A stretch of 31,284 nt of DNA from Kiritimatiellia bacterium (GTDB lineage: Bacteria; Verrucomicrobiota; Kiritimatiellia; SLAD01): assembly GCA_007125875.1 (NCBI GenBank), contig SLCI01000138.1, forward strand, positions 1 through 31,284, given 5' to 3'. Position 1 is the stretch's first letter; the number at the start of each line of letters is the position of its first letter. Positions 14,111-23,257 of this stretch are shown here, piece after piece. The translations under genes and the position numbers were made by a program. The notes under the pieces are model-generated. The model was not told the origin of the DNA. It saw only the letters and a program-made list of their open reading frames with translations, and did not search any database.

Positions 14111-15179
14111 AATTGATAATCAGCCCGTACCGGTTCACCCCTCGCGCCGCTGGCGAGAGTTCCGGGTACGCTTTTTGCCTATACTTGTCTTTGTCGGTGT
14201 GGCCGGCATCGTGGGGCATTTGTGGCAAGGTCACGTCGCACCGACACAGATGTCCGGCATCGTTGTTGGCCATCAACATGAGTTACGTAGTCCCCGCCCT
14301 GGCATGGTCGCTCAAGTTCTGACCCAGCCCTTTCAACGCGTTGCGATAGGCGATCCCTTGCTCATTTTGGTATCTCACCAGGACGAGCAACTGCGAGCGG
14401 AAATTGCTGTATTGGAAGCCGAAATCGCGTCATTGCGTGTAAATCGCGCGCCGGCGATCGGTCTATCTCGCAATCAGATCGATTACGAGGATCTTCGCTT
14501 CGAGGTGATGACGGCACGCATCCGACTAGCCGAAGATCAGTTGGAAATGCAGCGTCTAATGCGTGAAGCGCATCGTCAACAATCGCTATTCGATCTCGAA
14601 CTTATTGCGGAGAGTGCCTACGACGAAGCGATTACGCAGCGCGATCGTGCGATGATTCGGGTTGAAGAAGGTGAGCAAATGCTCGACGAGCTGGATGCGC
14701 GTTTGACTCAATTACGTGGCGCGTTTTCTGCTGAGGATGATGTTTTCGAGTCAGCGCTGCTGGCGGCTGTCCGTGTAAAAGAAGAACAACTGGCCGTGAT
14801 TGAAACACAGCTCCGCCCATGGCCACTACCCAGTCCAGCTGATGGTGTTGTTGCAAAAGTTCACGTCTCGGCAGGAGGCTATGCTGGACAAGGCGATCCG
14901 TTGATTACCTTGCATGACGAAACGGCCGATCATGTGTTGGGATACATTGATCAACCGATCGGCGCTATTCCTGAACGCGGTAGCGAGGTCGGGGTCATCG
15001 CGACAGCCCGTCGCACGCAATACACTGGCGTCATCGCTGACATTGGACCGCAGTTGGTGCCAAAACATGAAATGCTTATGCGGCCAGGTGTCAGCGCCGA
15101 ATACGCCCTACCCGTCCGCATTGAAGTGCCGCCAGATGCCCTGCTTTACCCCGGCGAGCGCGTGCACCTTCGACTTTGA
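14094..15179 (+). CDS. HlyD-like membrane fusion/adaptor protein
   Basis: A 361-residue protein with one N-terminal membrane helix (26-44) and a periplasmic part of HlyD/RND-adaptor type. The two halves of the barrel-sandwich (lipoyl-like) domain are LRSPRPGMVAQVLTQPFQRVAIGDPL (64-89) and LPSPADGVVAKVHVSAGGYAGQGDPL. Between them lies a long alpha-hairpin coiled coil (about 97-235), and a beta-barrel region follows. Adaptors of this kind bridge an inner-membrane transporter to the envelope, but no ABC or RND transporter is encoded nearby. The 17-bp overlap with the DUF4956 gene implies it belongs functionally with that protein and the VTC enzyme. Confidence 0.87.
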   Translation: MNQKPKIDNQPVPVHPSRRWREFRVRFLPILVFVGVAGIVGHLWQGHVAPTQMSGIVVGHQHELRSPRPGMVAQVLTQPFQRVAIGDPLLILVSHQDEQLRAEIAVLEAEIASLRVNRAPAIGLSRNQIDYEDLRFEVMTARIRLAEDQLEMQRLMREAHRQQSLFDLELIAESAYDEAITQRDRAMIRVEEGEQMLDELDARLTQLRGAFSAEDDVFESALLAAVRVKEEQLAVIETQLRPWPLPSPADGVVAKVHVSAGGYAGQGDPLITLHDETADHVLGYIDQPIGAIPERGSEVGVIATARRTQYTGVIADIGPQLVPKHEMLMRPGVSAEYALPVRIEVPPDALLYPGERVHLRL

Positions 15180-15231
15180 TCCGATTTCACTCTGCACCAT
15201 TGGGAGAGTTCGTTACGTCTTGCTCACGATT

Positions 15232-15528
15232 CTAGCCGTCGCGAGGCGGATCTTTTTCCGTATAATCAACATCAATGTAGCCGGGATCGTTGCGACCTTT
15301 TGTATGCGGCTCGCTCGCACGTTTAACCTGTCGGTTAAAAAGCCAAAATCGTATTGCGAAGACAACCGCAGCCACCGCCAAAAAGCCGACAACAGCCAAA
15401 AACACAAAGAACCCCAGAAACGCAGCCAAACCGAGAAGCAGAATCGACACCACAGCCCCGACCGCCTTCATGAAGGGGTTAACGGGTTTTTGCTGACCAT
15501 TGAGATAGATATACGTGATACGCGACAT
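15232..15528 (-). CDS. Small two-helix membrane protein
   Basis: A 98-residue protein with a basic N-terminus, a long hydrophobic stretch (about 22-64; two adjacent membrane helices are possible) and a charged cytosolic tail ending in DPGYIDVDYTEKDPP. No family is recognised with certainty. It follows tamB by 18 bp and is the last gene of the long minus-strand run, so it is probably co-transcribed with tamA and tamB. The YIDVDY tail resembles short motifs in uncharacterised small inner-membrane proteins of other diderms. No strong ribosome site precedes the ATG. Confidence 0.65.
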   Translation of the reverse strand: MSRITYIYLNGQQKPVNPFMKAVGAVVSILLLGLAAFLGFFVFLAVVGFLAVAAVVFAIRFWLFNRQVKRASEPHTKGRNDPGYIDVDYTEKDPPRDG

Positions 15529-15546
15529 ATGGATTTACTATGACTC

Positions 15547-18210
15547 TCAAAAATCCCATGTCCAGTTAATACCAATACCGGCATCCGCTTCAACCCCCAT
15601 ATCGGACTCCAACCGAATCGTCGGCGTCAATTCGACCTCTACCGCTGCACGTGTGCTCTCTGCGATGGCCCCTCGCTCAATTTCAACGAATACTCGATCT
15701 GTAACGTACTTGCCGACGCTGACGGATACCTGTCCCTCATCATCTCCCGCATCACGAATCTCTATTTGATCAACGCCAAGACGGCGTCGTGTCTCGCCCA
15801 TTAGATCAAAGGTGGATCCCGTACCACGCAAGCGATTCACCGCTTGCGCGATCGTGATGGCTTGGAACGGTGTGATCCGAGCAGCTTCTCGTCCAAACAA
15901 TAAGCGTGCAAGAATTTCGTCTTGCGGCATTTCCGGAACAGAATCGAGTTCGATATCGGGTGTATCAATCGCACCGCTGACTCGCATGATCGCCGTCACA
16001 CCGCGTGTTCTGGCTTCAGCAACAATATCCAGACCGGGCTGAGGTGGTGTCGAGCCATCAAATGTAATAATGCCACGCGTTAACGCCAGCCGCTTACCAA
16101 AGAAGACAAAGCGGCCACGCTCGATCGATAGCGTGCCTGTCACAACAGGATCTCTGGCTGTACCAGCGATGGCCAAGCGACCGCTCCATTCAGAATCGAG
16201 CCCACGACCACGTACAAAAAATCGATCTGGTATGATCACAGCTAGATCAAGGTTTAGCTGATGCTTTCGCTCAGGGGCGACGATCACTTCGTCTGCGCCC
16301 TCTCTGTCCCCATTCATTTCCACCACATTCAAGTCGATAATCGAGGCCGGTGCTCGTTCCGGAATGTCAAAATTCACAGGCGAAACCTGCACTTCTCCGT
16401 GTAATCGGCTTGCCTGAAGATTACCCTCCCACGATACATCGCCGCGGCCTCGCGCTTGCATCGTGTCATTCGCAACCAGCCGGAAGTCGCGCATACGAAG
16501 GCGGCCTTCAAATGGATATTGATTGGCGGGCTCCAGATCCAGTGCGCCGGATAGTTCTAGCGTGCCACGTCCACCATCGGTGGCGGAAAATCGGTCCAAA
16601 CGCACCTGTCCATGATCTCCGGAAAATTCTAAATACAGATCTCGCAGGACGGTCCCATACAAGTCGTTTTCATACGCGCCATCGTCAACTCGGATATGCC
16701 CGAATAGGGTCGGTTTATCTATGGTTCCAGACAATTCAAGATCGGTCACTAATTGACCGCTGAGCCGATGGATATCCAGTACGAATAGTGTGGCCAAATC
16801 CGCCAGATCGGTGCGGGACGTTAATCGCCCATAAACATCGCCTTGTGGAGGCCATTCGGCATAGAGAGGCCATAACGACAACTGGAGCGGCATATCCACA
16901 TCCAAGACGACCGGATCACCCGGTAATCCGTCCAATTCAAACCGATGCTTGAGTCGCCCCCCGCCTAATACAAAACGTGCTGCAAATCGGGCAGGCGGTC
17001 CTTCCCATAAAGACGCATCCGCCGGCAATAGATCATCCAGCACCAATTCCAAATTGGCCTCCGGCGCATCCGGTGCACCCTTGATCCGGAGCGCTCCGAC
17101 TAGCTCTCCGCGTGATGGGTCTACCCCCTGTAATCCGAATAACCCGACGGGCACTTGATCAACCGTGGCGGCAATATCCAGCTGCTCCTCACTTACGGTG
17201 CCCGAAAGTTTTAATCGACCTTCAGCCGCTTCAAGAATCAAAGCATCCAACGCATAGTGCGTGTCCGCCCGATCAATCGCCGCGGGTTGCTTTAAGTGAA
17301 TGGCTAAATCGCCCTGCGTCCAGCTCCACTGATCGAGTCGCAGTCGACTAAACAAGCCTTGCTCATCCAAGAGCAGTGAACCTCGATGATGCATTTCCCA
17401 TCGCTCGGCCAATGTCCCGCTCAGATCCAAGCCAAAATCGATCTGTTCGTCCAAACCATTCACGTTCAGTAGGACATGATGGAACGGCCGATCGCGAATG
17501 AGCAGTTCTTGACCATTAACTTCAAGTTGGAACAGTGGTCGCTCGGATGCCCGCGTATTAAGAAATTGGCCGCTCACACTGAGATGTCCGCTCCAGATCG
17601 GCGCATTGGTTAGATCGGAATGCGCCGCTTGTTCGTTATGCGTCGCCGCTGCAAGATGAAATTCGCCGAGATCGTTTGCCAGATCAATCCGCGCTCTGCC
17701 CTCGAATCGCGCTTCCACGTCTTGCCAATGAACTGACTCGAGGACTAGCCGCTCGAGTGACACTTCGGTGATCGGCCCAATCGATGCAGGAAGTCCAAGT
17801 TGCGGCGCGCCAGCCTCAGCGATGTCATCTCGCATCGGCAACTCGGCACGCGGAGCAGGCCACTCATTGTACTGCAAGGATTGGACCCTGAGTTCGCGAA
17901 TGATAAGTTGCCGCTTGAGTAATGATCGGGCTGATATTCGCAGGTTGAACGCCTGTATGCGTAGATACACGGTAAGCGTGTCCCGATCCTCAATCTGAAG
18001 GCGACCAAGCTGTGCTCGTAGTGGCCAACTAAACGAGACATCCTCCAGCATGACGCGCGCATCAAGGGCATCGGATAAACGTGCTTCAACGTGCGGAATC
18101 CAACGACTGATACCCACAGGGGATAGCACCCACGCAAAAACCATCAACAGGAGCAGCACCATCAACGCGATGCTCCAGCTGAATATTTTCATGACACGAC
18201 GGGCCTTCAT
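15547..18210 (-). CDS. tamB: Translocation and assembly module subunit TamB
   Basis: An 887-residue AsmA/TamB-class protein: one N-terminal signal anchor (about 7-30) and then long beta-rich periplasmic sequence of the kind that forms a hydrophobic groove across the envelope. The C-terminal 300 residues match the TamB (DUF490) domain, with RFVFFGKRLALTRGIITFDG, DEILARLLFGREAARITPFQ and a final TRAAVEVELTPTIRLESDMG leading to a terminal Phe. It is shorter than E. coli TamB (about 1,260 residues). TamB partners TamA in outer-membrane biogenesis, and TamB-like proteins are also linked to phospholipid transport. It starts on the last base of tamA (TAATG overlap), so the pair is translationally coupled. 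Confidence 0.93.
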   Translation of the reverse strand: MKARRVMKIFSWSIALMVLLLLMVFAWVLSPVGISRWIPHVEARLSDALDARVMLEDVSFSWPLRAQLGRLQIEDRDTLTVYLRIQAFNLRISARSLLKRQLIIRELRVQSLQYNEWPAPRAELPMRDDIAEAGAPQLGLPASIGPITEVSLERLVLESVHWQDVEARFEGRARIDLANDLGEFHLAAATHNEQAAHSDLTNAPIWSGHLSVSGQFLNTRASERPLFQLEVNGQELLIRDRPFHHVLLNVNGLDEQIDFGLDLSGTLAERWEMHHRGSLLLDEQGLFSRLRLDQWSWTQGDLAIHLKQPAAIDRADTHYALDALILEAAEGRLKLSGTVSEEQLDIAATVDQVPVGLFGLQGVDPSRGELVGALRIKGAPDAPEANLELVLDDLLPADASLWEGPPARFAARFVLGGGRLKHRFELDGLPGDPVVLDVDMPLQLSLWPLYAEWPPQGDVYGRLTSRTDLADLATLFVLDIHRLSGQLVTDLELSGTIDKPTLFGHIRVDDGAYENDLYGTVLRDLYLEFSGDHGQVRLDRFSATDGGRGTLELSGALDLEPANQYPFEGRLRMRDFRLVANDTMQARGRGDVSWEGNLQASRLHGEVQVSPVNFDIPERAPASIIDLNVVEMNGDREGADEVIVAPERKHQLNLDLAVIIPDRFFVRGRGLDSEWSGRLAIAGTARDPVVTGTLSIERGRFVFFGKRLALTRGIITFDGSTPPQPGLDIVAEARTRGVTAIMRVSGAIDTPDIELDSVPEMPQDEILARLLFGREAARITPFQAITIAQAVNRLRGTGSTFDLMGETRRRLGVDQIEIRDAGDDEGQVSVSVGKYVTDRVFVEIERGAIAESTRAAVEVELTPTIRLESDMGVEADAGIGINWTWDF

Positions 18211-20024
18211 TAGAATGCCTGCCCTAGGCTGATATAAAATTGATAGGAATCATCGATTCCTGACCGACGATTAACGGGGAAGGCTAAATCTAAGCGCAAG
18301 GGCCCAACGGGCGTAAAATAACGGAATCCCGCCCCGGCACCCCATTGGGCATCACTCATGCCGTCCGGCCAGCCTTCCTCGTAAACGGCCCCTCCGTCGC
18401 CAAAGGCGACCAAGCCAAATTCACTATTGATGCGCCAACGCAACTCAACCGATGTGATCCATTGCGATTTTCCGCCTAAAGGCCGCTTCTCATCAAGCGG
18501 CCCGATGCTCTGGAAAGCGTAACCGCGCACCGAACCACCGCCACCGGCATATAAGCGTTCATCGGCTGGCAAGGCATCGCGACTGACACCTGCAATTTGC
18601 CCAAACACGCCGCGCCAGGCGAAATCAATGGTCGGCCGACGGATCAGCGGATGATAGTACGCGATGCTCGCACGCGATTTGATGAAGGCAATTTCTGAAT
18701 TGATCATGTCGCGGTAAGGTGCGGTACTCAAGCTGCGGCGACTACCGCGACGCGGATCCAGCACATCATCGCTGCCGTCCCATTCAATGCCCAAGGGCAG
18801 GTAAAGCAGGCCAAAACGCTCCTCACGATCATCTTCGCGGACAGCAGTGTATCGGAACCCGATACCGCTACTTACTATTGCGTTCCGCCGATAAGGCCGA
18901 TCAATACTGATCAAGCTGCTTACGAATCGGCTGCGGAAGGCGTCGGGTTCTTCCAAAGCGGCTCGCACAGAAACATTCAGGTTCTGATTAATCGTCCGAA
19001 AGTCAGGCTTGAGAAAGCGACTATTCACCCCGTAGCCAATCTCCGATACATCCCACACCAGCGAAGCACGCTCACCGTGTCCACGCAAGTTACGGTGTTC
19101 AACACCCACGTTCGCCCTTCCGCCCTCATCGCTACGAAAACCAACACCCGCCGAGAGAGAACGATGATGACGCTCACTCATGATCACTTCAAGCGGGAGC
19201 TCCCCTTCATCGGTCAAGGTTGAGCCCTTAACAAAGCGCGCCGATGAAAACAGGTTGGCATCCATGAGTCGCCGTTGATACATGCGCATCTTGGCTCCCT
19301 CAAATCGATCTCCCTGAGACCACGGCTGTTTATTCTGCACGAATATCGGTTGAACGCGCTCCAAGCCGATTAACTCGACCTCACCAAAACGCGCAATCGG
19401 GCCGCGTTCCACTTTGAACCAGATATCCATGGCGCGCGCGCTATGATGAACCTCAACACGCCGATCCGCCATTCGAGCAAACGGATAGCCCTGATTGCCT
19501 AGCCATCGAATCAGTCGTTCTTCCTTTCGCTGGACCTCGCGAGCAATAGCGGGTTGCCCGATATCCTCAGCGATCCATGCAGCAAATCCCTCGCGATAAG
19601 CCGCGTCATCATCGTAATCGATCAATTCAAAATGGATATGGCGAAATGTGTAGCGTTCACCCGGATCCACATGAAACCGGACACGCACAGGACTACGATC
19701 TTCCTGAATGGATACACGAATACTGGGATCATAATAACCATACGATTGCAGCACGGCCGTGAATCGCTCGACATCGCGCTCGGCACGGCGTTGCAATTGC
19801 CTGATCGAAGCTGGCGGTCTATTTCGCAATATTTCGGTGTTCGAGACACTGCGCAAATCATTCAGTAACGCGCGCTCATCTACCCCGCGAAAACGGACTC
19901 GATAACGGATTTCCTCGGCATCCGCTGAGACAGCGAGCAGCAAAAGGATGCTAAGTATAAGAAGCGCCGCTGTCCGCAGATATCGCTGGGGATACCTAGA
20001 TGATTTGATGGATTGATTTTTCAT
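18210..20024 (-). CDS. tamA: Outer-membrane assembly protein TamA (BamA/Omp85 family)
   Basis: A 604-residue Omp85-family protein. A basic N-terminus and hydrophobic stretch ending in SADAEE form a signal peptide. POTRA domains follow (about 40-260; e.g. VQSYGYYDPSIRV and LIRWLGNQGYPFARM), then a 16-strand barrel with VRGYAFQSIGP (the VRGY/F motif of Omp85 loop 6) and a terminal aromatic strand ending LGQAF. The number of POTRA domains fits TamA (three) better than BamA (five). I chose ATG 20024; the in-frame ATG 20057 lies 1 bp after the upstream stop and would add 11 residues by coupled translation. Neither has a ribosome site. Together with tamB it completes a Tam system. Confidence 0.88.
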   Translation of the reverse strand: MKNQSIKSSRYPQRYLRTAALLILSILLLLAVSADAEEIRYRVRFRGVDERALLNDLRSVSNTEILRNRPPASIRQLQRRAERDVERFTAVLQSYGYYDPSIRVSIQEDRSPVRVRFHVDPGERYTFRHIHFELIDYDDDAAYREGFAAWIAEDIGQPAIAREVQRKEERLIRWLGNQGYPFARMADRRVEVHHSARAMDIWFKVERGPIARFGEVELIGLERVQPIFVQNKQPWSQGDRFEGAKMRMYQRRLMDANLFSSARFVKGSTLTDEGELPLEVIMSERHHRSLSAGVGFRSDEGGRANVGVEHRNLRGHGERASLVWDVSEIGYGVNSRFLKPDFRTINQNLNVSVRAALEEPDAFRSRFVSSLISIDRPYRRNAIVSSGIGFRYTAVREDDREERFGLLYLPLGIEWDGSDDVLDPRRGSRRSLSTAPYRDMINSEIAFIKSRASIAYYHPLIRRPTIDFAWRGVFGQIAGVSRDALPADERLYAGGGGSVRGYAFQSIGPLDEKRPLGGKSQWITSVELRWRINSEFGLVAFGDGGAVYEEGWPDGMSDAQWGAGAGFRYFTPVGPLRLDLAFPVNRRSGIDDSYQFYISLGQAF

Positions 20025-20058
20025 GCGCACGAAGCCGGAGGAACAGTCTGGCCACATG

Positions 20059-21666
20059 TCAGTGGAGGTAGAAGACGCGGAAGGTGTTCAAAATTTGCTG
20101 CGCCTCATCCAAGTAATGACGAGCGACATGATGATCATTCACGACCAACAGCAAATCATGTGACAACACCGATGTATTGTACCAGTTGAAACTACCATCC
20201 AACACAATATGGCCATCAATCACACACTGCTTCGAATGAATCGGCGAATAGGGAACTCTTTGATCGTAGACTCCATAGACCAAATGCAAACCGACCCCGC
20301 CCGCTTTCAAGCGTTCAAGCGCTGGCAAGAGTGGTCGACGGAACTCCTCATCCATCGTCCGCGGCTTGCGAATATCCCCTTGCCATGCCAAGTGACCATT
20401 GAAAATTGCGCGCACGTGTACGCCGCGATGATGCGCATGCAATAAAGCATCGATCACACTGTCGCCGTGCTCCCCTCGCAATTCACCGATCAGAAACAGG
20501 CAAAGATCAATGGAGTGCCGCGCACGATTAATTTCGGCCAGGATGGCGTGATGTGGTCGATAGTATTGGCCGCCTAACATCGCGGTACGCCCGAAGGTGT
20601 ACAAAAGATTAAAACGACTATAGGGATCGATCCCATATCGCTGAATAATACCGCCCCGCACACTTTGGAAGATATTGTCGAGCAAGCGACACATGCCCTG
20701 AGAGTGGAAGGTCATGCCCGATTCCCAGTTTGCGCCCCATTGATCGAATGTGATGTTGAAGGAGCCCACGATACAGTCTTCGTTATCGAAGATGATAAAC
20801 TTGTTGTGCATGTCTGTGGCCACTTCGGCCATCGGGTCACGGGTAGTGCAAATGTCCCCTATTAATTCGACACCCGATCGCTTTAAGCGCAGGTAGTTCG
20901 GGCTATTGGTGAGCGTCATCTTGCGCCAATCGACAATCACCTGTACCAGCACACCTTGATGATGTGCGTGTATCAAGTGGTTACAGAAGTCGCCGTCATC
21001 GATGCAATCCACACAGACTTTGATCGTGTGCAGCCCATGGGGATCCACCCGTTTCTTCCAGATCACCTTATCGATGTGGTCGTGAATGTAGCGCTTGGGA
21101 TGATAGGGATGCCAGGTCTGTCCCTTTGTAAATTTAGGGATGAGGTGGAGCGACTCTGGATGTGTGTTAATCCAATCCACATCTCGCTGCAGCGTGCCGG
21201 TATCCAATTCCACCGTTCGGTATCCGTTCGGCGTCGACCACTCACCGGATAGGCTTCGGTGTCGTTCACCATAGCCATGCAAGTCGGGGCCATCCATCAA
21301 GATATATTCCTGCTGCGAAGGGATTGAGCGCCCATGATGATGCACAATGAAGGCAAACTTTACGCACGTTGCGCGACCTTGATCCCGCGACTCAGTACGA
21401 ATAAAAATATCGCGCGTTGCACGCCGATGTCGGTCCCATTCAACATCAATCGGATCGGTATGAGCCAGATAGTGGTCACACGTGCCGTCCTGATAGTAGA
21501 CTTTTACCAACACCTTAACGTTGGCGTCCCCCCCCCAGAAGACATTGAAGGTGATGCTGGCACGACGCAGCCAAAATGAATCGCCGAAATCATTCCAGCG
21601 CTCATACGGTAGGCTTAACCAACCGCTAACCGGTCTTGCTAAGGATTCTGCCCATTGGTTCTGCAT
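20059..21666 (-). CDS. Two-HKD phospholipase D family protein with unrecognised N-terminal domain
   Basis: A 535-residue protein carrying both catalytic HKD motifs of the PLD superfamily: H287-x-K289-x4-D294 with GSFN, and H477-x-K479-x4-D484 with GSFNW. A single chain can therefore form the full active site. The first 160 residues look beta-rich (FNVFWGG, VLVKVYYQDG) and are not recognised; they may be a binding domain. No signal peptide or membrane helix is seen, so it appears cytoplasmic. PLD enzymes cleave or transfer phosphodiesters (phospholipids, cardiolipin, nucleic acids); the substrate is unknown. It begins 10 bp after the EEP gene and ends at tamA, so it sits inside the envelope operon. 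No ribosome site is visible, suggesting coupled translation. Confidence 0.85.
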   Translation of the reverse strand: MQNQWAESLARPVSGWLSLPYERWNDFGDSFWLRRASITFNVFWGGDANVKVLVKVYYQDGTCDHYLAHTDPIDVEWDRHRRATRDIFIRTESRDQGRATCVKFAFIVHHHGRSIPSQQEYILMDGPDLHGYGERHRSLSGEWSTPNGYRTVELDTGTLQRDVDWINTHPESLHLIPKFTKGQTWHPYHPKRYIHDHIDKVIWKKRVDPHGLHTIKVCVDCIDDGDFCNHLIHAHHQGVLVQVIVDWRKMTLTNSPNYLRLKRSGVELIGDICTTRDPMAEVATDMHNKFIIFDNEDCIVGSFNITFDQWGANWESGMTFHSQGMCRLLDNIFQSVRGGIIQRYGIDPYSRFNLLYTFGRTAMLGGQYYRPHHAILAEINRARHSIDLCLFLIGELRGEHGDSVIDALLHAHHRGVHVRAIFNGHLAWQGDIRKPRTMDEEFRRPLLPALERLKAGGVGLHLVYGVYDQRVPYSPIHSKQCVIDGHIVLDGSFNWYNTSVLSHDLLLVVNDHHVARHYLDEAQQILNTFRVFYLH

Positions 21667-21676
21667 GATTGTTCAA

Positions 21677-23182
21677 CTAGCATCTTTCAAATTCCACCAG
21701 GTAGCCGGGATGATCGGATACGCGACCATAGGCTGTTGGCGTGAATAGTTCACGGGCACTCAAGGCGCGCAATTCCGAGTCGGTTTTGAGCCAGATATAA
21801 TCGATTCGGCCATCTCCATTGAGGGTGCGCATACTATTCTGCTTCGCTTTTCCGAATACCCGCTCAAACAGATCCGGCCGCGTTGCGCGAAGATACTGGT
21901 CCTGCAAATCGCCCGTCCTGACAATACCTGAATAGGCGGCCGAATCGGCAGCGATATTGAAATCGCCGCACACCACACTGGCGATCACCTCTTCTGTATG
22001 TTGCCGGTTTACCCAACTGCGCAGTCGCTCGAACTGCTCCTCGAATCCATCTTCTACCCAGCTTAGATGAGCCGAGTAGACATTCACGGGGCCAAAATAA
22101 GGCACGTGGATCTGGGCCATCAAGACGCGACGCGCGTGAATGTCATAGATATCCTCGCTTTCCGAGACGTATCCAGAATCGGTCGAAGTAAACTCATGGC
22201 GGCTCAGAATCGCCAATCCTTCGCGATATTTTTCGAAGCCAAGATGGGAATAATCCGCAAATAAATGGTACGGTTGCGGCAAGTGGCCGTTAATGGTGCG
22301 GGCGGTATTGGTTGCCCAATCCCCTCGCCCATCGTTCCAATCCTCCGCGACTTCCTGAAAGCAAACGACATCCACATCCAACTGCTCAATCACATGGGCA
22401 ATCTGTTTGAATTTTGCCGCTTGATCTTTCTCCTGATTACAATGCAGGTTCAGCGTCATGATGCGCAGGCTTGAGCGCCGACTCTGATAGTTCTGCCCTA
22501 GCGCATCATCGCGCACCAACCCCTTCGGCGTCTCGGCCTCCAGATAATATTCGACGCGATATGCTTGACGGACCGGAATGCGGCCCGCCCAGATTTCCCA
22601 GCCGTATCGATTCGGGTTACGGGCTGCAGAACCACACGCCGCATGCCAGTAATTGGCGCGACGCAAGCAGCGTGAGACGCGCTTCGTTTTCCAATGGTCG
22701 GTACTCCAATGGATTCGAACAGCCGTGGCCTCCAAGTCTGCGCGCACAGCGGTCTGTATGGGCAGCCGAACTTTGCCCCCCTGCAAGACGGGGTCATGAA
22801 AGCAGTGCAATAGCGGGACGCGGGAATAAACGACAATGCCGCAATCGGCATCGAGGGAATAGTTGTGGCCATGATTGCTATCCCAAAAGATGCGCCCCAT
22901 GGTTTCGTAGCGCACCGCAAATCGTATAGTCCCGGGCAAATTATGTTGCGGCGTTAACGGACACTGCACTTTCGCCAACCACAATTCGCGGCCATCTGCT
23001 CGCGTCAGCTGATAGGTGGCCGTATCCGCATGCCAATGTTCATCTTCACCAGCCCAATGAATTTCCACCTGCTTATCATAGGCGAGGTTGTCCACCTCGA
23101 CCATAAATGCGAGCTCTTGCACCAAGCCTTGGCTCGAACGCGTTATCGTATTTTGTGCGTATGCAATTTTCACCTGTTGCAT
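21677..23182 (-). CDS. CBM21-like modules fused to an EEP-family phosphodiesterase
   Basis: A 501-residue protein of unusual build. Residues 1-112 match the CBM21 starch/glycogen-binding pattern (VEVDNLAYDKQVEIHW, later FWDSNHGHNY). Residues 120-232 look like a second, more diverged copy (VRIHWSTDHWKT, then DDALGQNY). Residues 238-501 are an endonuclease/exonuclease/phosphatase domain with N245 (MTLNLH), E277 (CFQEV), H372 (SAHLSW), D407 and N409 (GDFN), RIDYIWL and a final SDHPGY. The catalytic set is complete. No signal peptide is present. EEP enzymes are metal-dependent phosphodiesterases or phosphatases acting on DNA, lipids or sugar phosphates; the carbohydrate modules suggest a glycan-linked substrate. 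TAGGGGGGTGGG precedes the ATG. A PLD gene follows at 10 bp. Confidence 0.82.
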   Translation of the reverse strand: MQQVKIAYAQNTITRSSQGLVQELAFMVEVDNLAYDKQVEIHWAGEDEHWHADTATYQLTRADGRELWLAKVQCPLTPQHNLPGTIRFAVRYETMGRIFWDSNHGHNYSLDADCGIVVYSRVPLLHCFHDPVLQGGKVRLPIQTAVRADLEATAVRIHWSTDHWKTKRVSRCLRRANYWHAACGSAARNPNRYGWEIWAGRIPVRQAYRVEYYLEAETPKGLVRDDALGQNYQSRRSSLRIMTLNLHCNQEKDQAAKFKQIAHVIEQLDVDVVCFQEVAEDWNDGRGDWATNTARTINGHLPQPYHLFADYSHLGFEKYREGLAILSRHEFTSTDSGYVSESEDIYDIHARRVLMAQIHVPYFGPVNVYSAHLSWVEDGFEEQFERLRSWVNRQHTEEVIASVVCGDFNIAADSAAYSGIVRTGDLQDQYLRATRPDLFERVFGKAKQNSMRTLNGDGRIDYIWLKTDSELRALSARELFTPTAYGRVSDHPGYLVEFERC

Positions 23183-23257
23183 GGTGTCAATCCCACCCCC
23201 CTAACATAGCCGAGGAGTATAGCAGCCTTGATGCAAGCCAAAGCCTAACAGAGGGGT

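Noticed and set aside
16350..16763. Plus-strand open frame of 137 codons inside tamB
   Set aside because: Shadow of tamB, whose protein is clearly supported; the translation has no recognisable pattern.
18210..20057. Calling the Omp85 protein BamA
   Set aside because: The POTRA region is too short for five domains and the gene is coupled to tamB.
22471..22929. Overlapping open frames on both strands inside the CBM21-EEP gene
   Set aside because: Arg/Ser/Pro-rich translations typical of off-frame reading; the CBM21-EEP frame explains the region.
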